Shown: piece by piece, positions 53,521 through 62,497 of the stretch
How the letters are laid out: each line of letters opens with the position of its first letter
Numbering within the stretch: position 1 is the stretch's first letter
Origin: Runella sp. SP2
GTDB taxonomy: Bacteria; Bacteroidota; Bacteroidia; Cytophagales; Spirosomataceae
Direction: 5' to 3'
Assembly: GCF_003711225.1 (NCBI RefSeq)
Contig: NZ_CP031030.1
Span: 2,666,001 to 2,730,000, forward strand
DNA length: 64,000 nt
Position numbers and translations under genes: made by a program
The notes under the pieces: generated by a model
Databases searched by the model: none
What the model was told of the DNA's origin: nothing
The model's input: the letters and a program-made list of their open reading frames with translations, nothing else

Positions 53521-56500
53521 ATGAGAAATCCTTTACGACTACGCAGTTTGGCGATGCGGACGGTTTGTGTAACCTGTACGATGCTATTACTGTCAGTATT
53601 ACTGATTGGTGTGTCTTACGCCCGCGAAACATTCGCCCAAGAGTTGCTTCAGCAACGCATTACCCTTAAAGCCGACGAACAATCGGTAAAGGCAGTTTTA
53701 ACGAAAATCGAAAAGCTTACATCGGTAAAGTTTTTGTACAGCCCTAGCCTCATTAAGTCAGAGCGCAAGGTCAATCTAAACGCCGTCAACGAGCCCCTCA
53801 GCAAAGTGCTTGAAACACTGCTTAGTCCGTTGCAAGTTTCGTACGAAGTGGCAGGGAAACAAGTCATTTTAAAGCAAGAACCCCTTCCCCAACCTGTCGA
53901 GAAAAAAGCGTCCGTTAACCCTGAACCCTTCGCGATTGAGCAACCCATAACGGGTACCATCACCGATGCGAAAGGAGAGGTTTTGGCGGGAGTAAGTGTA
54001 CTGGTCAAAGGAACCAATCGTGGGACTTCTACCAACGGCGAAGGAAAATATAGCCTTGTTGTCCAACCTTCCGAAACGCTGGTTTTTTCGTTTGTGGGTT
54101 ACATCAAAAAAGAAATTGTGGTTGGCAATCAAACTGAAATCAACCTTGTCTTAAACGAGGACACCCAAACCCTCGGCGAGGTGGTTGTCACAGCTTTGGG
54201 TATCAAACGCGACAAACGCGCCTTGGGTTATTCGATTCAGGAAATCAACGGCGAAAGCCTTGCTCAAGCCAAAGAAGCCAACGTAGCAACGTCATTGGCA
54301 GGGAAGATTGCGGGCGTACAAGTAACTCGCGCAGGCAACGGGGCAGGTGGGTCGTCGCGGGTTGTGATTCGGGGGGCCAATTCATTGGTGGGAAATAGCC
54401 AGCCACTGTACGTCATCGACGGGATTCCGATGGATAATAGCAATGTAAACTCTCCAAGCCGCTGGGGAGGAATCGACTACGGCGACGGAATCTCCAACAT
54501 CAACCCCGAAGACATCGAAAGCATGTCGGTTTTGAAAGGGCCTAACGCCGCCGCCCTCTACGGTCAGCGCGGAAGCAACGGGGTCATCTTGATTACGACC
54601 AAATCGGGCAAATCACGCAAGGGCGTAGGCATCAAATACGGCATTGATTATTCGGTCGGTGACGCGCTAGTTTTACCTGATTTTCAAGACGAATACGGTC
54701 AAGGACTTGACGGAACGTTTACGCATTTCCGTGGCAACGATGGCAAAATTTATACGTGGGCAGCCGCAAAAGCCGCTAATATTCAGGGCATTCCCAAGAT
54801 GAGTGGCGGACGCGACCGCTTTACCCGTGCCAGCTGGGGTGCCAAAATGGAAGGACAACAGTACGAAGACCAATGGGGAAATGTATTGAGCCTTACCCCT
54901 CAACCCAACACTTTCCAAACGTTTTTCAACAAAGAAAGACAGATGGCCAATAACATTAGCCTTGAAGGTGGAAACGACAATGTCAACTATCGTTTATCGT
55001 TTGGAAATACCAAAATCGACGGTTATACCCCAGGAAACACCCTCAACCGTAATAACATCAGCCTCCGTACGATGGCGAAACTTACGCCCAAGCTTGACCT
55101 TGACGTAAAAGCCAATTACATCGGTCAACGGGGTAACAATCGCCCAACTGTTTCGGATGCTGCCGACAACCCTGCCTATCTTTGGATTAGCCAACCACGC
55201 TCCATTCCTATGAGCATTTTGGAAAACTCAACTTGGACGGCAGAAGATGTAAGCAAACAACTGGGCTACGGCACCACCCCGTTTGTAGGTTTGGAAAAAA
55301 CCTACGCCACCAACTCTTCAACGGCCAACCCTTATTGGACGCGCGACCATACCCGCAACTCCGACGACCGTCAGCGTTTGATTGGTTTGATAAAATTGAG
55401 TTATCAGTTTAATGATTGGATTCGTTTGACTGCCAAAACAGGTACTGACTTTTATACTGACCAGCGTCTTCGCTACCGCGAAAAAGGCACTTACCAAAGC
55501 CAAAACCGCAATGGAGATATTATTGAAGAAGTAACGCGCGTCCGCGAAGACAACAGCGACGTATTGCTGTCGTTGACCCCTGAGTTGTCAAAAGATTTTT
55601 CATTGTCGCTCAACCTCGGTGCCAACCACCAGAAATTTTATGCCCGTACCACAGGAAATACGGGTACGGAATTTATTGCACCTAATTTGTATTCCATCAA
55701 CAACACCCTCATCAATTCCTACGTTTTCAACCTCTCGGAGTCATCCATCAATTCTGTTTATGCCGCAGGTTCAGTAGGTTTTCGGGATTATTTGTTTGTT
55801 GATTTCTCTGCCCGCAACGACTGGTCTTCTACCCTTTCTCCCGCCAACAACTCCTTTTTCTACCCTGCTGTGAGCGGTAGCTTGGTCGTAACCGATGCCT
55901 TGAACCTCCAAAATTCTACGTTGAGTTTCTTAAAAGTTCGTGCCTCGTGGGCACAAGCGGGAAGTTCAGGAAGCCCGTACCAGTTGACGGGCAACTATGC
56001 GCTCGACCAAACACCACACGGGGGGCAACCTTTGGGTTCGTTTACCTCAGTTATTCCCGACCCTAACCTTAAAAACGAATTAACAACGTCGCTTGAATTA
56101 GGTCTTGAAGCCCGTTTTTTCAAAAATCGTTTGGGATTGACGTTTGCCTACTACGATGCAAGTACAAAAAATCAAATTCTCAATATTCCCTTGCCTCCGT
56201 CGAGTACTTTCACGTCTCGCCGCATCAACGCGGGCGAAATTCGTAACCACGGCATTGAATTGGCCATCACAGGAACGCCCGTACGTACCGAAACAGGCTT
56301 CTCGTGGGATGCCACTTTCAACTTCTCGCGCAACCGCAACCAAGTCGTTGAATTGGCCGAAGGAGTTTCTACCTTCTTGTTGGGCGACGACCGCAACGTA
56401 CAAGTTATAGCTACCCCAGGTAAGCCATTCGGAACCATCATCGGTAATGGTTTTCAATGGTTGCGCGACGACAAAGGCAATCGTTTGATTGACCCAACGA

Positions 56501-57120
56501 CAGGTTTGCCACTCAAAACCAATGCAAAGTTGTTGTACGAAATTGGCAGTGCACTTCCCAACTGGATTGGTGGATTTAACAATACCTTCCGCTACAAAGG
56601 CTTTAGCCTTTCTGGCTTAATGGATGTAAGTCAAGGTGGAAAAATATTTTCACAAAGCTTGCGCGAAGAATTGGTTTTCGGAACCATCAAGAAGACCCTT
56701 CCTGGTCGCGATGGCTCGTATGTGGCTGATGGAGTTGTAGCTCAGAAAAACGCTGACGGAACATGGACAAGCACAGGACAAACCAATACCAAACAAGTAA
56801 GAGCCCAAGACTACTGGAACGTAATTGCTCCTGACAAAGACAACGTTGTGTCGGAAGAAATGCTCAACGACGCAAGTTATATCATGTTTAGAGAGCTAAC
56901 TTTCAACTATCAATTACCGTCAAAAATCATCAGCAAAACGCCTTTCCGCAACATTCGTGCAGGCGTTTATGGACGCAACTTGTTCTACTTACAACGCAAA
57001 ACCGACGGCTACGCCCCCGAGGCTTCGTCGTTCAACGTCAACAATTCCTCGCTGGGTCTTGAGTCCACCTCTTTGCCATTGTTACGTTATTTTGGCTTTA
57101 GCTTGAATTTAGAACTCTAA
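53521..57120 (+). CDS. SusC/RagA TonB-dependent transporter with STN domain (cluster C)
   Basis: About 1199 aa from MRNPLRLRSLAMRTVC. Order: signal sequence near MLLLSVLLIGVSYA; STN domain (ITLKADEQSVKAVLTKIEK ... YEVAGKQVILKQ); carboxypeptidase-regulatory-like domain (ITGTITDAKGEVLAGVSVLV); SusC signature EVVVTALGIKRDKRALGYSI; plug (IESMSVLKGPNAAALYGQRG); barrel ending FGFSLNLEL. The TALGIKRDKRALGY variant and partner SusD type place it in the subgroup whose ligands are often peptides or unknown polymers, not classical glycans. The start at 53521 is chosen from the signal sequence. Confidence 0.95.
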   Translation: MRNPLRLRSLAMRTVCVTCTMLLLSVLLIGVSYARETFAQELLQQRITLKADEQSVKAVLTKIEKLTSVKFLYSPSLIKSERKVNLNAVNEPLSKVLETLLSPLQVSYEVAGKQVILKQEPLPQPVEKKASVNPEPFAIEQPITGTITDAKGEVLAGVSVLVKGTNRGTSTNGEGKYSLVVQPSETLVFSFVGYIKKEIVVGNQTEINLVLNEDTQTLGEVVVTALGIKRDKRALGYSIQEINGESLAQAKEANVATSLAGKIAGVQVTRAGNGAGGSSRVVIRGANSLVGNSQPLYVIDGIPMDNSNVNSPSRWGGIDYGDGISNINPEDIESMSVLKGPNAAALYGQRGSNGVILITTKSGKSRKGVGIKYGIDYSVGDALVLPDFQDEYGQGLDGTFTHFRGNDGKIYTWAAAKAANIQGIPKMSGGRDRFTRASWGAKMEGQQYEDQWGNVLSLTPQPNTFQTFFNKERQMANNISLEGGNDNVNYRLSFGNTKIDGYTPGNTLNRNNISLRTMAKLTPKLDLDVKANYIGQRGNNRPTVSDAADNPAYLWISQPRSIPMSILENSTWTAEDVSKQLGYGTTPFVGLEKTYATNSSTANPYWTRDHTRNSDDRQRLIGLIKLSYQFNDWIRLTAKTGTDFYTDQRLRYREKGTYQSQNRNGDIIEEVTRVREDNSDVLLSLTPELSKDFSLSLNLGANHQKFYARTTGNTGTEFIAPNLYSINNTLINSYVFNLSESSINSVYAAGSVGFRDYLFVDFSARNDWSSTLSPANNSFFYPAVSGSLVVTDALNLQNSTLSFLKVRASWAQAGSSGSPYQLTGNYALDQTPHGGQPLGSFTSVIPDPNLKNELTTSLELGLEARFFKNRLGLTFAYYDASTKNQILNIPLPPSSTFTSRRINAGEIRNHGIELAITGTPVRTETGFSWDATFNFSRNRNQVVELAEGVSTFLLGDDRNVQVIATPGKPFGTIIGNGFQWLRDDKGNRLIDPTTGLPLKTNAKLLYEIGSALPNWIGGFNNTFRYKGFSLSGLMDVSQGGKIFSQSLREELVFGTIKKTLPGRDGSYVADGVVAQKNADGTWTSTGQTNTKQVRAQDYWNVIAPDKDNVVSEEMLNDASYIMFRELTFNYQLPSKIISKTPFRNIRAGVYGRNLFYLQRKTDGYAPEASSFNVNNSSLGLESTSLPLLRYFGFSLNLEL

Positions 57121-57150
57121 CCACCTCTTTCCTCTAACGACTTTCAACTC

Positions 57151-58653
57151 ATGAAATCTATAAAAATCAAATCGCTTGTGATGATAGGGGCGCTTTTTGT
57201 AGCGCAAGGCTGTACCGAAGATTTTGAAAAAATCAATACACCTCCTACCACCCTTTCCACCATCGACCCAGGGCTTATTTTATCAAAAGCCCAAAAAGAC
57301 GCCGCGTTTTCGGAAGGTTACGAATACCCCAACAACCAGTTTGGCTCATGGATACAACACTGGGCGGGTGGCGTGCTTATTTCGAGTTCTAGGTACATCC
57401 AGCAAACCGACGATAACCTTTGGAATGACCATTACACCCTGATTCGGAATATCTCACAAATCAGAACTCAATTGCTCAAAGGACGTGAAAATGATCCCAA
57501 AGCACGTACCAAACTGGCCATTGCAAGGATTGTTGAGATTTCGATTTGGCAACGTTTGACGGATTTGTTTGGTGACGTTCCTTTCTCCGAAACTGCCTTG
57601 GGCGTAGATGCCGTCAATAATCAACCCAAGTTTGATACGCAAGATGCTATTTATAAAAAGTTGATACAGGACTTGGACGCGGCGCTCTCTCAAATTACGC
57701 CAACCGACGATAGCTATGGAGCAGCTGACTATTATTTCAAAGGCAATATTACGCAGTGGAAAAAATACGGCAACTCACTCAAGTTGCGCCTTGGGATGCG
57801 TATCCGTTACGCTGACGCGGCTTTGGCCCAGAAAACCGTTACCGAAGCCATGGGCCAACCCTTGCTTGAAAGCAATACCGACAATGCGGCCGTACCAACG
57901 TTTAACGACGCAACCAACGCCAACGTACACCCTGTTTTGAACCATTGGCTGGCGGGTAGCCCCGATCTCAAATACTTGGCAGCACCCTTGGTAGCTCAGT
58001 TGGTGAACTCTAAAGATCCTCGCCTTGCTCGCCTTGTGCAGCCAACAGTTAACTCTGTGAAGGCTGGCGCCCCCGCTTACAAAGGAATTGGGGTTGCACT
58101 TACTGATGAACTTTTGAAAACAATCATCAAAGACGACTATTCAACTGCCTCACAAACAACGTTTTTCAACAAAGCTTATAGCCCTGCCATTGCGTGCTTG
58201 GCCATGTCGTACTCAGATGTTTGTTTTTACAAAGCCGAAGCAGCCCTCGAAAGCTGGGGTGCGACACCCGACCAAGCGGAGAAATTTTATCAGGATGGGG
58301 TTAGGGCAGCTTTGGCGCAGAACCCGTACAATATCACCACAGTACCTGCTGATTTTCAAAAGGAGCTCTCATTTACTGGTTTGAGTAAGGACGAAAAGTT
58401 GGAAAAAATCGGTACTCAAAAATGGATTCAGCTGTTTGGCCGTTCCTACGAAGCTTTTATCGAATGGCGCAGAATGGGTTATCCTGCTTTAAAAGCAGGG
58501 CCAAATTTGGGCTCGACCAACGGCCAAATTCCACGCCGAGCTATTTATTCGTCTCGTGAGACTTTGCTAAACAAAACCAATTATGACGAAGCCGTTAAGC
58601 GTCTTACCAACGGCAACTCATATACCTCTAAGGTGTGGTGGGATAAGAAATAA
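57151..58653 (+). CDS. SusD-like (SusD/RagB type 2) outer membrane lipoprotein (cluster C)
   Basis: A 500-aa lipoprotein with lipobox VAQGC (Cys21) and NTPPTTLSTIDPGLILSKAQKD at the N-terminus (shown only in part). The internal segment ALAQNPYN and the C-terminal WIQLFGRSYEAFIEWRRMGYP are typical of the SusD_2 (SusD/RagB nutrient-binding) group. It is the surface lid for the preceding SusC (30-base gap). No carbohydrate enzyme is adjacent, so the ligand could be glycan or peptide. A terminator follows. Confidence 0.93.
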   Translation: MKSIKIKSLVMIGALFVAQGCTEDFEKINTPPTTLSTIDPGLILSKAQKDAAFSEGYEYPNNQFGSWIQHWAGGVLISSSRYIQQTDDNLWNDHYTLIRNISQIRTQLLKGRENDPKARTKLAIARIVEISIWQRLTDLFGDVPFSETALGVDAVNNQPKFDTQDAIYKKLIQDLDAALSQITPTDDSYGAADYYFKGNITQWKKYGNSLKLRLGMRIRYADAALAQKTVTEAMGQPLLESNTDNAAVPTFNDATNANVHPVLNHWLAGSPDLKYLAAPLVAQLVNSKDPRLARLVQPTVNSVKAGAPAYKGIGVALTDELLKTIIKDDYSTASQTTFFNKAYSPAIACLAMSYSDVCFYKAEAALESWGATPDQAEKFYQDGVRAALAQNPYNITTVPADFQKELSFTGLSKDEKLEKIGTQKWIQLFGRSYEAFIEWRRMGYPALKAGPNLGSTNGQIPRRAIYSSRETLLNKTNYDEAVKRLTNGNSYTSKVWWDKK

Positions 58654-58674
58654 CCACTGTTTCTATTTTACGTT

Positions 58675-58711
58675 AAGGCAAACCAAGCTAGTTTTGGTTT
58701 GCCTTTTTTTT
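58675..58711 (+). terminator. Terminator after cluster C
   Basis: AAGGCAAACCA (58675-58685) pairs with TGGTTTGCCTT (58695-58705), followed by a run of T. Confidence 0.9.
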
Positions 58712-58717
58712 ACTTAA

Positions 58718-59191
58718 CTAAACATAAACAACTTCCGTTTCCCAAGTAAATTGAGGAAGTTTGATGGTACTCAAAAGCTGTTCCTCCAGCATATTCGCCC
58801 ACTCCAAAATATACAACACCACGTCGTCGCGATAATTATGACGTAGATGGCGCTTATTTTCGGGCAAACGATTCAAAATTCGTCGGTCTGAGAGTCTTTC
58901 TAAATGTTTCAAATCGTCCGAATCCAAACCTGCGTCTATCATCTCATTGATGAGCAAGTCCATCGGTAGCCCGCTCGTAGGACAATATTCGTTCAATTGC
59001 TCATTCCAATCTCCCCTGCCGTTGGCCAGGGCATGGGCATGAATTTCGGCTTTGGTAAGCTTAGTAATTTCTTGCGCTAAATTTCCACAATTACAGCTCC
59101 CCATGTGTCCCCATTGGTACGGAGAGCCTTGTTCAATCTTACGAGCCGTTCGACGAAGAGCGGCAATGAGGTCGAGATTAGGACGTGCCAT
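58718..59191 (-). CDS. Conserved-looking hypothetical protein with Cys-rich N-terminal motif
   Basis: A 157-aa soluble protein that I do not recognise by name. The N-terminal half has GSCNCGNLAQEIT (C33, C35), HAHALANGRGDWNEQ and EYCPTSG (C70), a spacing that could bind metal. The C-terminal half is helical and ends in WETEVVYV. There is no signal peptide. It is tail-to-tail with susD of cluster C and divergent from the S41 peptidase gene. Confidence 0.7.
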   Translation of the reverse strand: MARPNLDLIAALRRTARKIEQGSPYQWGHMGSCNCGNLAQEITKLTKAEIHAHALANGRGDWNEQLNEYCPTSGLPMDLLINEMIDAGLDSDDLKHLERLSDRRILNRLPENKRHLRHNYRDDVVLYILEWANMLEEQLLSTIKLPQFTWETEVVYV

Positions 59192-59307
59192 AGCCTTATA
59201 CGTTTTTATTTATGTTTATTGAAAATCAAACCGAGTGTCTAGGTTTTTTGTTTTGAAGCAATTTATGTATTTTTTTGTAAAGCAGTCAATGAATATTACA
59301 ATCAATC

Positions 59308-60813
59308 ATGACCCTAAAAAAACAATTCGTCCTCGCCCTGTTTGGACTTTTTCTTCTACTCAGTTCATGTAGCCGCAAATACATTCCTGATGCTACCTAC
59401 AGTGTCGAACAAATCAAGCAAGATTTTAAGCTCATGCGTCATGCGTTGGAAGAATCTCACCCAGGAATTTATCGTTACACTTCCCCTGATTCTATTCGTT
59501 TGGTTTTTGACCAAACTGAAAAGTTGCTCGACCATCCCATGACGGAGCTAGAGTTTCGGCGCACGGTCAACCCCATCTTTTCGTACATCCGTTGTGGTCA
59601 TACCGATATTTATCCGTCGAAAGGGTATTCAAAATACATCAAAAAAAACAAACCAAAAGAATTTCCTTTGGGGCTGTATTACGTTGAAAACAAGCTTCGT
59701 ATTCTTCAAAATCGAACAGACGACACTAGCCTGGTCGTTGGCACCGAAGTAGTATCCATTGATGGGCAACCTGCGGCTGATATTATTGCAAAAATGCGCC
59801 AACTCGTTCCTTCCGACGGCTACAATCAAACGTTTAAAACGACGGTTATCAACGGCAACTTTGGTGGTTTTTATCGCTATCTCTACGGAAATAAAGAAAC
59901 ATTTGAAGTAACTGTACAAGATTCGTTAGGTAAAAAAAGAGATCTTAAACTTAGTTTTAATAAACCGCCTAAGCCCACCAAAAAGGCCAGCACTCCTGTC
60001 AAACCTGCCAGCAATCAACCACCAAAAACGCCCGAAGCAACGCCCAAATTGATGGTCAAAACCAATCCAAAACTGCGCACTTTGAAGCAATCTGAAAAAG
60101 ACAGCACGGTGGCTATTTTAGACATCAACACTTTTAGTGACAACCATTATCGTCGATTTTATCGCCGTTCATTCAAAGCATTAAAAACCCAGAATATCAA
60201 ACATTTGATCATTGATTTACGTGCCAATGGCGGTGGAAAATCAGACGCGAGCATTAATTTGATGTCGTATTTATTGGAATCTAATTACGTAGTGTATGAT
60301 TCGGCCAATGCACTTACACTCCGTCCTTCCTACCATCGTTACTACAGCCACAAGTTTTCGAGATGGTACACGCGCTATTTTTGGTCAAAAAAATTGCCCA
60401 ACGGGCAACGAAGCAGTCGTTCTGCCCGACGTGTTCAAAAACCAACCTCTAAAAATGGCTTTAAAGGAAAAGTATATCTGTTGACCAACGGCGGGTCATT
60501 TTCGGCAGCATCCATTTTTCCGTCCATGATTCAACAATACAACCCGAGGGCGGTGGTTATTGGTCGCGAAACAGGCGGAGGCCGTCACGGTTGCAATGCA
60601 TTTATTTCACCTTACTTGACCCTTCCGCACACACAGGCAAAGGTGCGTATTCCCGTGTTTAAGTTGCTTCTTCACATTCCTGGCGCTGATATTGGCCATG
60701 GGGTTCAGCCCAATTACCCCGTCGAGTACCGTTTTGAAGATGTCAAAAAAGCCCGCGATTTGGACATCGAACGTGCGTACGAGTTAATAAATGCTTCCAA
60801 AAATGAAAAATAA
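59308..60813 (+). CDS. S41-family C-terminal-processing-type peptidase lipoprotein
   Basis: A 501-aa lipoprotein with lipobox LLSSC (Cys21). An N-terminal helical domain (about 30-110) has EESHPGIYRYTSPDSIRLVF, and a PDZ-like middle (about 135-215) contains LVVGTEVVSIDGQPAADI. A low-complexity Pro/Lys/Thr linker spans about 220-250. The S41 protease domain (about 268-495) has HLIIDLRANGGG, LLTNGGSFSAAS with catalytic Ser S397, and VIGRETGGGRHG. The family degrades or trims proteins in the periplasm or at the surface. The lysine partner was not assigned with certainty. Confidence 0.87.
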   Translation: MTLKKQFVLALFGLFLLLSSCSRKYIPDATYSVEQIKQDFKLMRHALEESHPGIYRYTSPDSIRLVFDQTEKLLDHPMTELEFRRTVNPIFSYIRCGHTDIYPSKGYSKYIKKNKPKEFPLGLYYVENKLRILQNRTDDTSLVVGTEVVSIDGQPAADIIAKMRQLVPSDGYNQTFKTTVINGNFGGFYRYLYGNKETFEVTVQDSLGKKRDLKLSFNKPPKPTKKASTPVKPASNQPPKTPEATPKLMVKTNPKLRTLKQSEKDSTVAILDINTFSDNHYRRFYRRSFKALKTQNIKHLIIDLRANGGGKSDASINLMSYLLESNYVVYDSANALTLRPSYHRYYSHKFSRWYTRYFWSKKLPNGQRSSRSARRVQKPTSKNGFKGKVYLLTNGGSFSAASIFPSMIQQYNPRAVVIGRETGGGRHGCNAFISPYLTLPHTQAKVRIPVFKLLLHIPGADIGHGVQPNYPVEYRFEDVKKARDLDIERAYELINASKNEK

Positions 60814-60833
60814 TTCACAACACTTCTTTTTAT

Positions 60834-60847
60834 TGAATTTATATTCA
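60834..60847. promoter_or_regulatory. Palindromic operator candidate upstream of tetR
   Basis: TGAATTTATATTCA has arms TGAAT and ATTCA with four bases between. It ends three bases before the -7 box of tetR. The same arms occur at 61541-61554 before the SDR gene. Confidence 0.5.
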
Positions 60848-60849
60848 TG

Positions 60850-60857
60850 TATTTTTG
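60850..60857 (+). promoter_or_regulatory. -7 promoter element for tetR
   Basis: TATTTTTG matches TAnnTTTG, 44 bases upstream of the tetR ATG, and is adjacent to the palindrome at 60834-60847. Confidence 0.55.
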
Positions 60858-60900
60858 TTGCATTACTCATTAAACGTAGCAAACAGATTACCGAAACCTA

Positions 60901-61479
60901 ATGAGATCAAAAGACGAAAGTAAAGTACAATTGATCCTGAAGACCGCCCTAAAGATGATTGCCCGTGTGGGCTTGGCTGGCCTCAAAATGTCGGACTTAG
61001 CCAAGGAAGCAGGAGTAGCGACGGGTACTGTTTATATTTATTTTGAAGACAAAAATCAGTTGATTCGGGAGTTGTATTTGTACCTAATGCACGAAAATAC
61101 CAACGACCTTACCCAAGAACTCACGGGTGATGAACCTTTGAAAATAAAGATTAAAAAAATGGCCCGTAATTTTCTGGAAAACAATATTCAAAACCCAGAA
61201 TACGGCGCTTTTTTAGAACAATATTTTCGCTCGCCATATTTTCAAGAAGACGATACAACCCGCAAAGAAGAAGACCACGCGTTACAACCAATTTACCAAC
61301 TTGTACTCGAAGGACAACGCCAAAGTTTAATCAAAGATGCGAATCCAGAGCTACTCGTAACGCTTGTTTGCGGAATGCTTAATGAACTAGCCAAACAAGT
61401 TATTTATACAAAAACACCTATCTCTAGCAGTGATTGGGAAATGACCTTCAGCGTCATCTGGGACGGTATTCGTGCCTAG
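60901..61479 (+). CDS. TetR-family transcriptional repressor
   Basis: A 192-aa protein. The N-terminal helix-turn-helix (residues about 5-55) has LKTALKMIARVGLAGLKMSDLAKEAGV (shown in part) and ATGTVYIYFEDKNQLIRELY, the TetR signature. The C-terminal ligand domain is divergent. TetR proteins usually bind palindromes in their own and nearby promoters and let go when a small molecule binds. Matching palindromes exist upstream of this gene and of the SDR gene that follows, so it probably represses both. The inducer is unknown; a lipid-like molecule would fit the neighbours. Confidence 0.92.
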   Translation: MRSKDESKVQLILKTALKMIARVGLAGLKMSDLAKEAGVATGTVYIYFEDKNQLIRELYLYLMHENTNDLTQELTGDEPLKIKIKKMARNFLENNIQNPEYGAFLEQYFRSPYFQEDDTTRKEEDHALQPIYQLVLEGQRQSLIKDANPELLVTLVCGMLNELAKQVIYTKTPISSSDWEMTFSVIWDGIRA

Positions 61480-61539
61480 TATTTTTTATTCAAAATGAAA
61501 GTACGGTTTAGTCCAAATCGTATTTTTTTGAGACTTTTA

Positions 61540-61555
61540 ATGAATATTAATTCAT
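61540..61555. promoter_or_regulatory. Palindromic operator candidate upstream of the SDR gene
   Basis: ATGAATATTAATTCAT has 6-base arms ATGAAT/ATTCAT with four bases between. It sits 17 bases before the SDR ATG and just after a TATTTTTTTG promoter-like stretch at 61521-61530. A bound repressor would block transcription start. Confidence 0.5.
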
Positions 61556-61571
61556 AAAAATAAACAAACCA

Positions 61572-62396
61572 ATGAAAAAGACCATATTAATCACAGGAGC
61601 TTCTTCAGGAATTGGAAAAGCCACTGTACAGTATTTTGCCCAACAAGGCTGGAACGTAGCTGCCACTATGCGTAGCCCTCAAAAGGAAACCGAACTCACT
61701 AAGTTACCCAATGTCCGATTGTATGCTCTTGATGTTACCAATACCGCGAGTATTCAACAAGCCCTCAAAGGAGCTATCGCCGATTTTGGTGGAATTGATG
61801 TTATCGTAAACAATGCAGGGTACGGAGCGGTAGGAATTTTTGAAAAATCGACGCCCGAACAGGTGCAAAAACAGTTTGATACCAATGTGTTCGGGGTTAT
61901 GAATGTCGTTCGGGAGATTTTACCCTATTTCCGAAAAAAACGGGCTGGAACTATCATCAACGTCACCTCTATGGGTGGGCGAATTACGTTCCCGATTTAC
62001 AGCGTTTATCACGGCACCAAATGGGCCATTGAAGGGTGGGCCGAAGCCTTGCAATATGAGCTTCGCCCGTTTAATATCCGAGTAAAAAATGTTGAACCTG
62101 GCGCTATCAAAACTGAGTTTTTAGAAACGTCTATGGTCTTGTTTGACCAAAAAGGATTTGACGAATATGATACCTACGAAAAAGTTACGTTTAAGAATGG
62201 TGCCGACGCCTATGTCAACGCTCCAGGCCCAGAGACAGTTGCTAAGACGATTTTTAAAGCCGCCAACGACTCATCATACAAACTTCGCTATCCTTCTAGT
62301 AATCAATCCTCTATGCTACTTTTCTTGCGATGGTTGCTTCCCACAAGTGCCTTCAATGGTATTGTAAGAGTGATTGTTGAGAAGGGGTTTAAATAA
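61572..62396 (+). CDS. Short-chain dehydrogenase/reductase (SDR)
   Basis: A 274-aa classical SDR. Cofactor motif TGASSGIGK near the N-terminus, VNNAGYG, catalytic Ser in NVTSMGGRI, and Tyr/Lys in YHGTKWAIEG. The absence of an acidic residue directly after the second strand (ATMRSPQKE) and the presence of an Arg there point to NADP(H). The substrate is an unknown alcohol or ketone, possibly lipid-related given the acyltransferase downstream. It is probably controlled by the upstream TetR through the palindrome at 61540-61555. Confidence 0.93.
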   Translation: MKKTILITGASSGIGKATVQYFAQQGWNVAATMRSPQKETELTKLPNVRLYALDVTNTASIQQALKGAIADFGGIDVIVNNAGYGAVGIFEKSTPEQVQKQFDTNVFGVMNVVREILPYFRKKRAGTIINVTSMGGRITFPIYSVYHGTKWAIEGWAEALQYELRPFNIRVKNVEPGAIKTEFLETSMVLFDQKGFDEYDTYEKVTFKNGADAYVNAPGPETVAKTIFKAANDSSYKLRYPSSNQSSMLLFLRWLLPTSAFNGIVRVIVEKGFK

Positions 62397-62497
62397 AATA
62401 GTCATGTGCAGAGGGCAAAGCTACCTCAAAATAACCCTTCTTTATAAATGTAAACAAAAAGTGTTAATTTGAGCAAAAACCGAAGCCCTTTGCCTCT

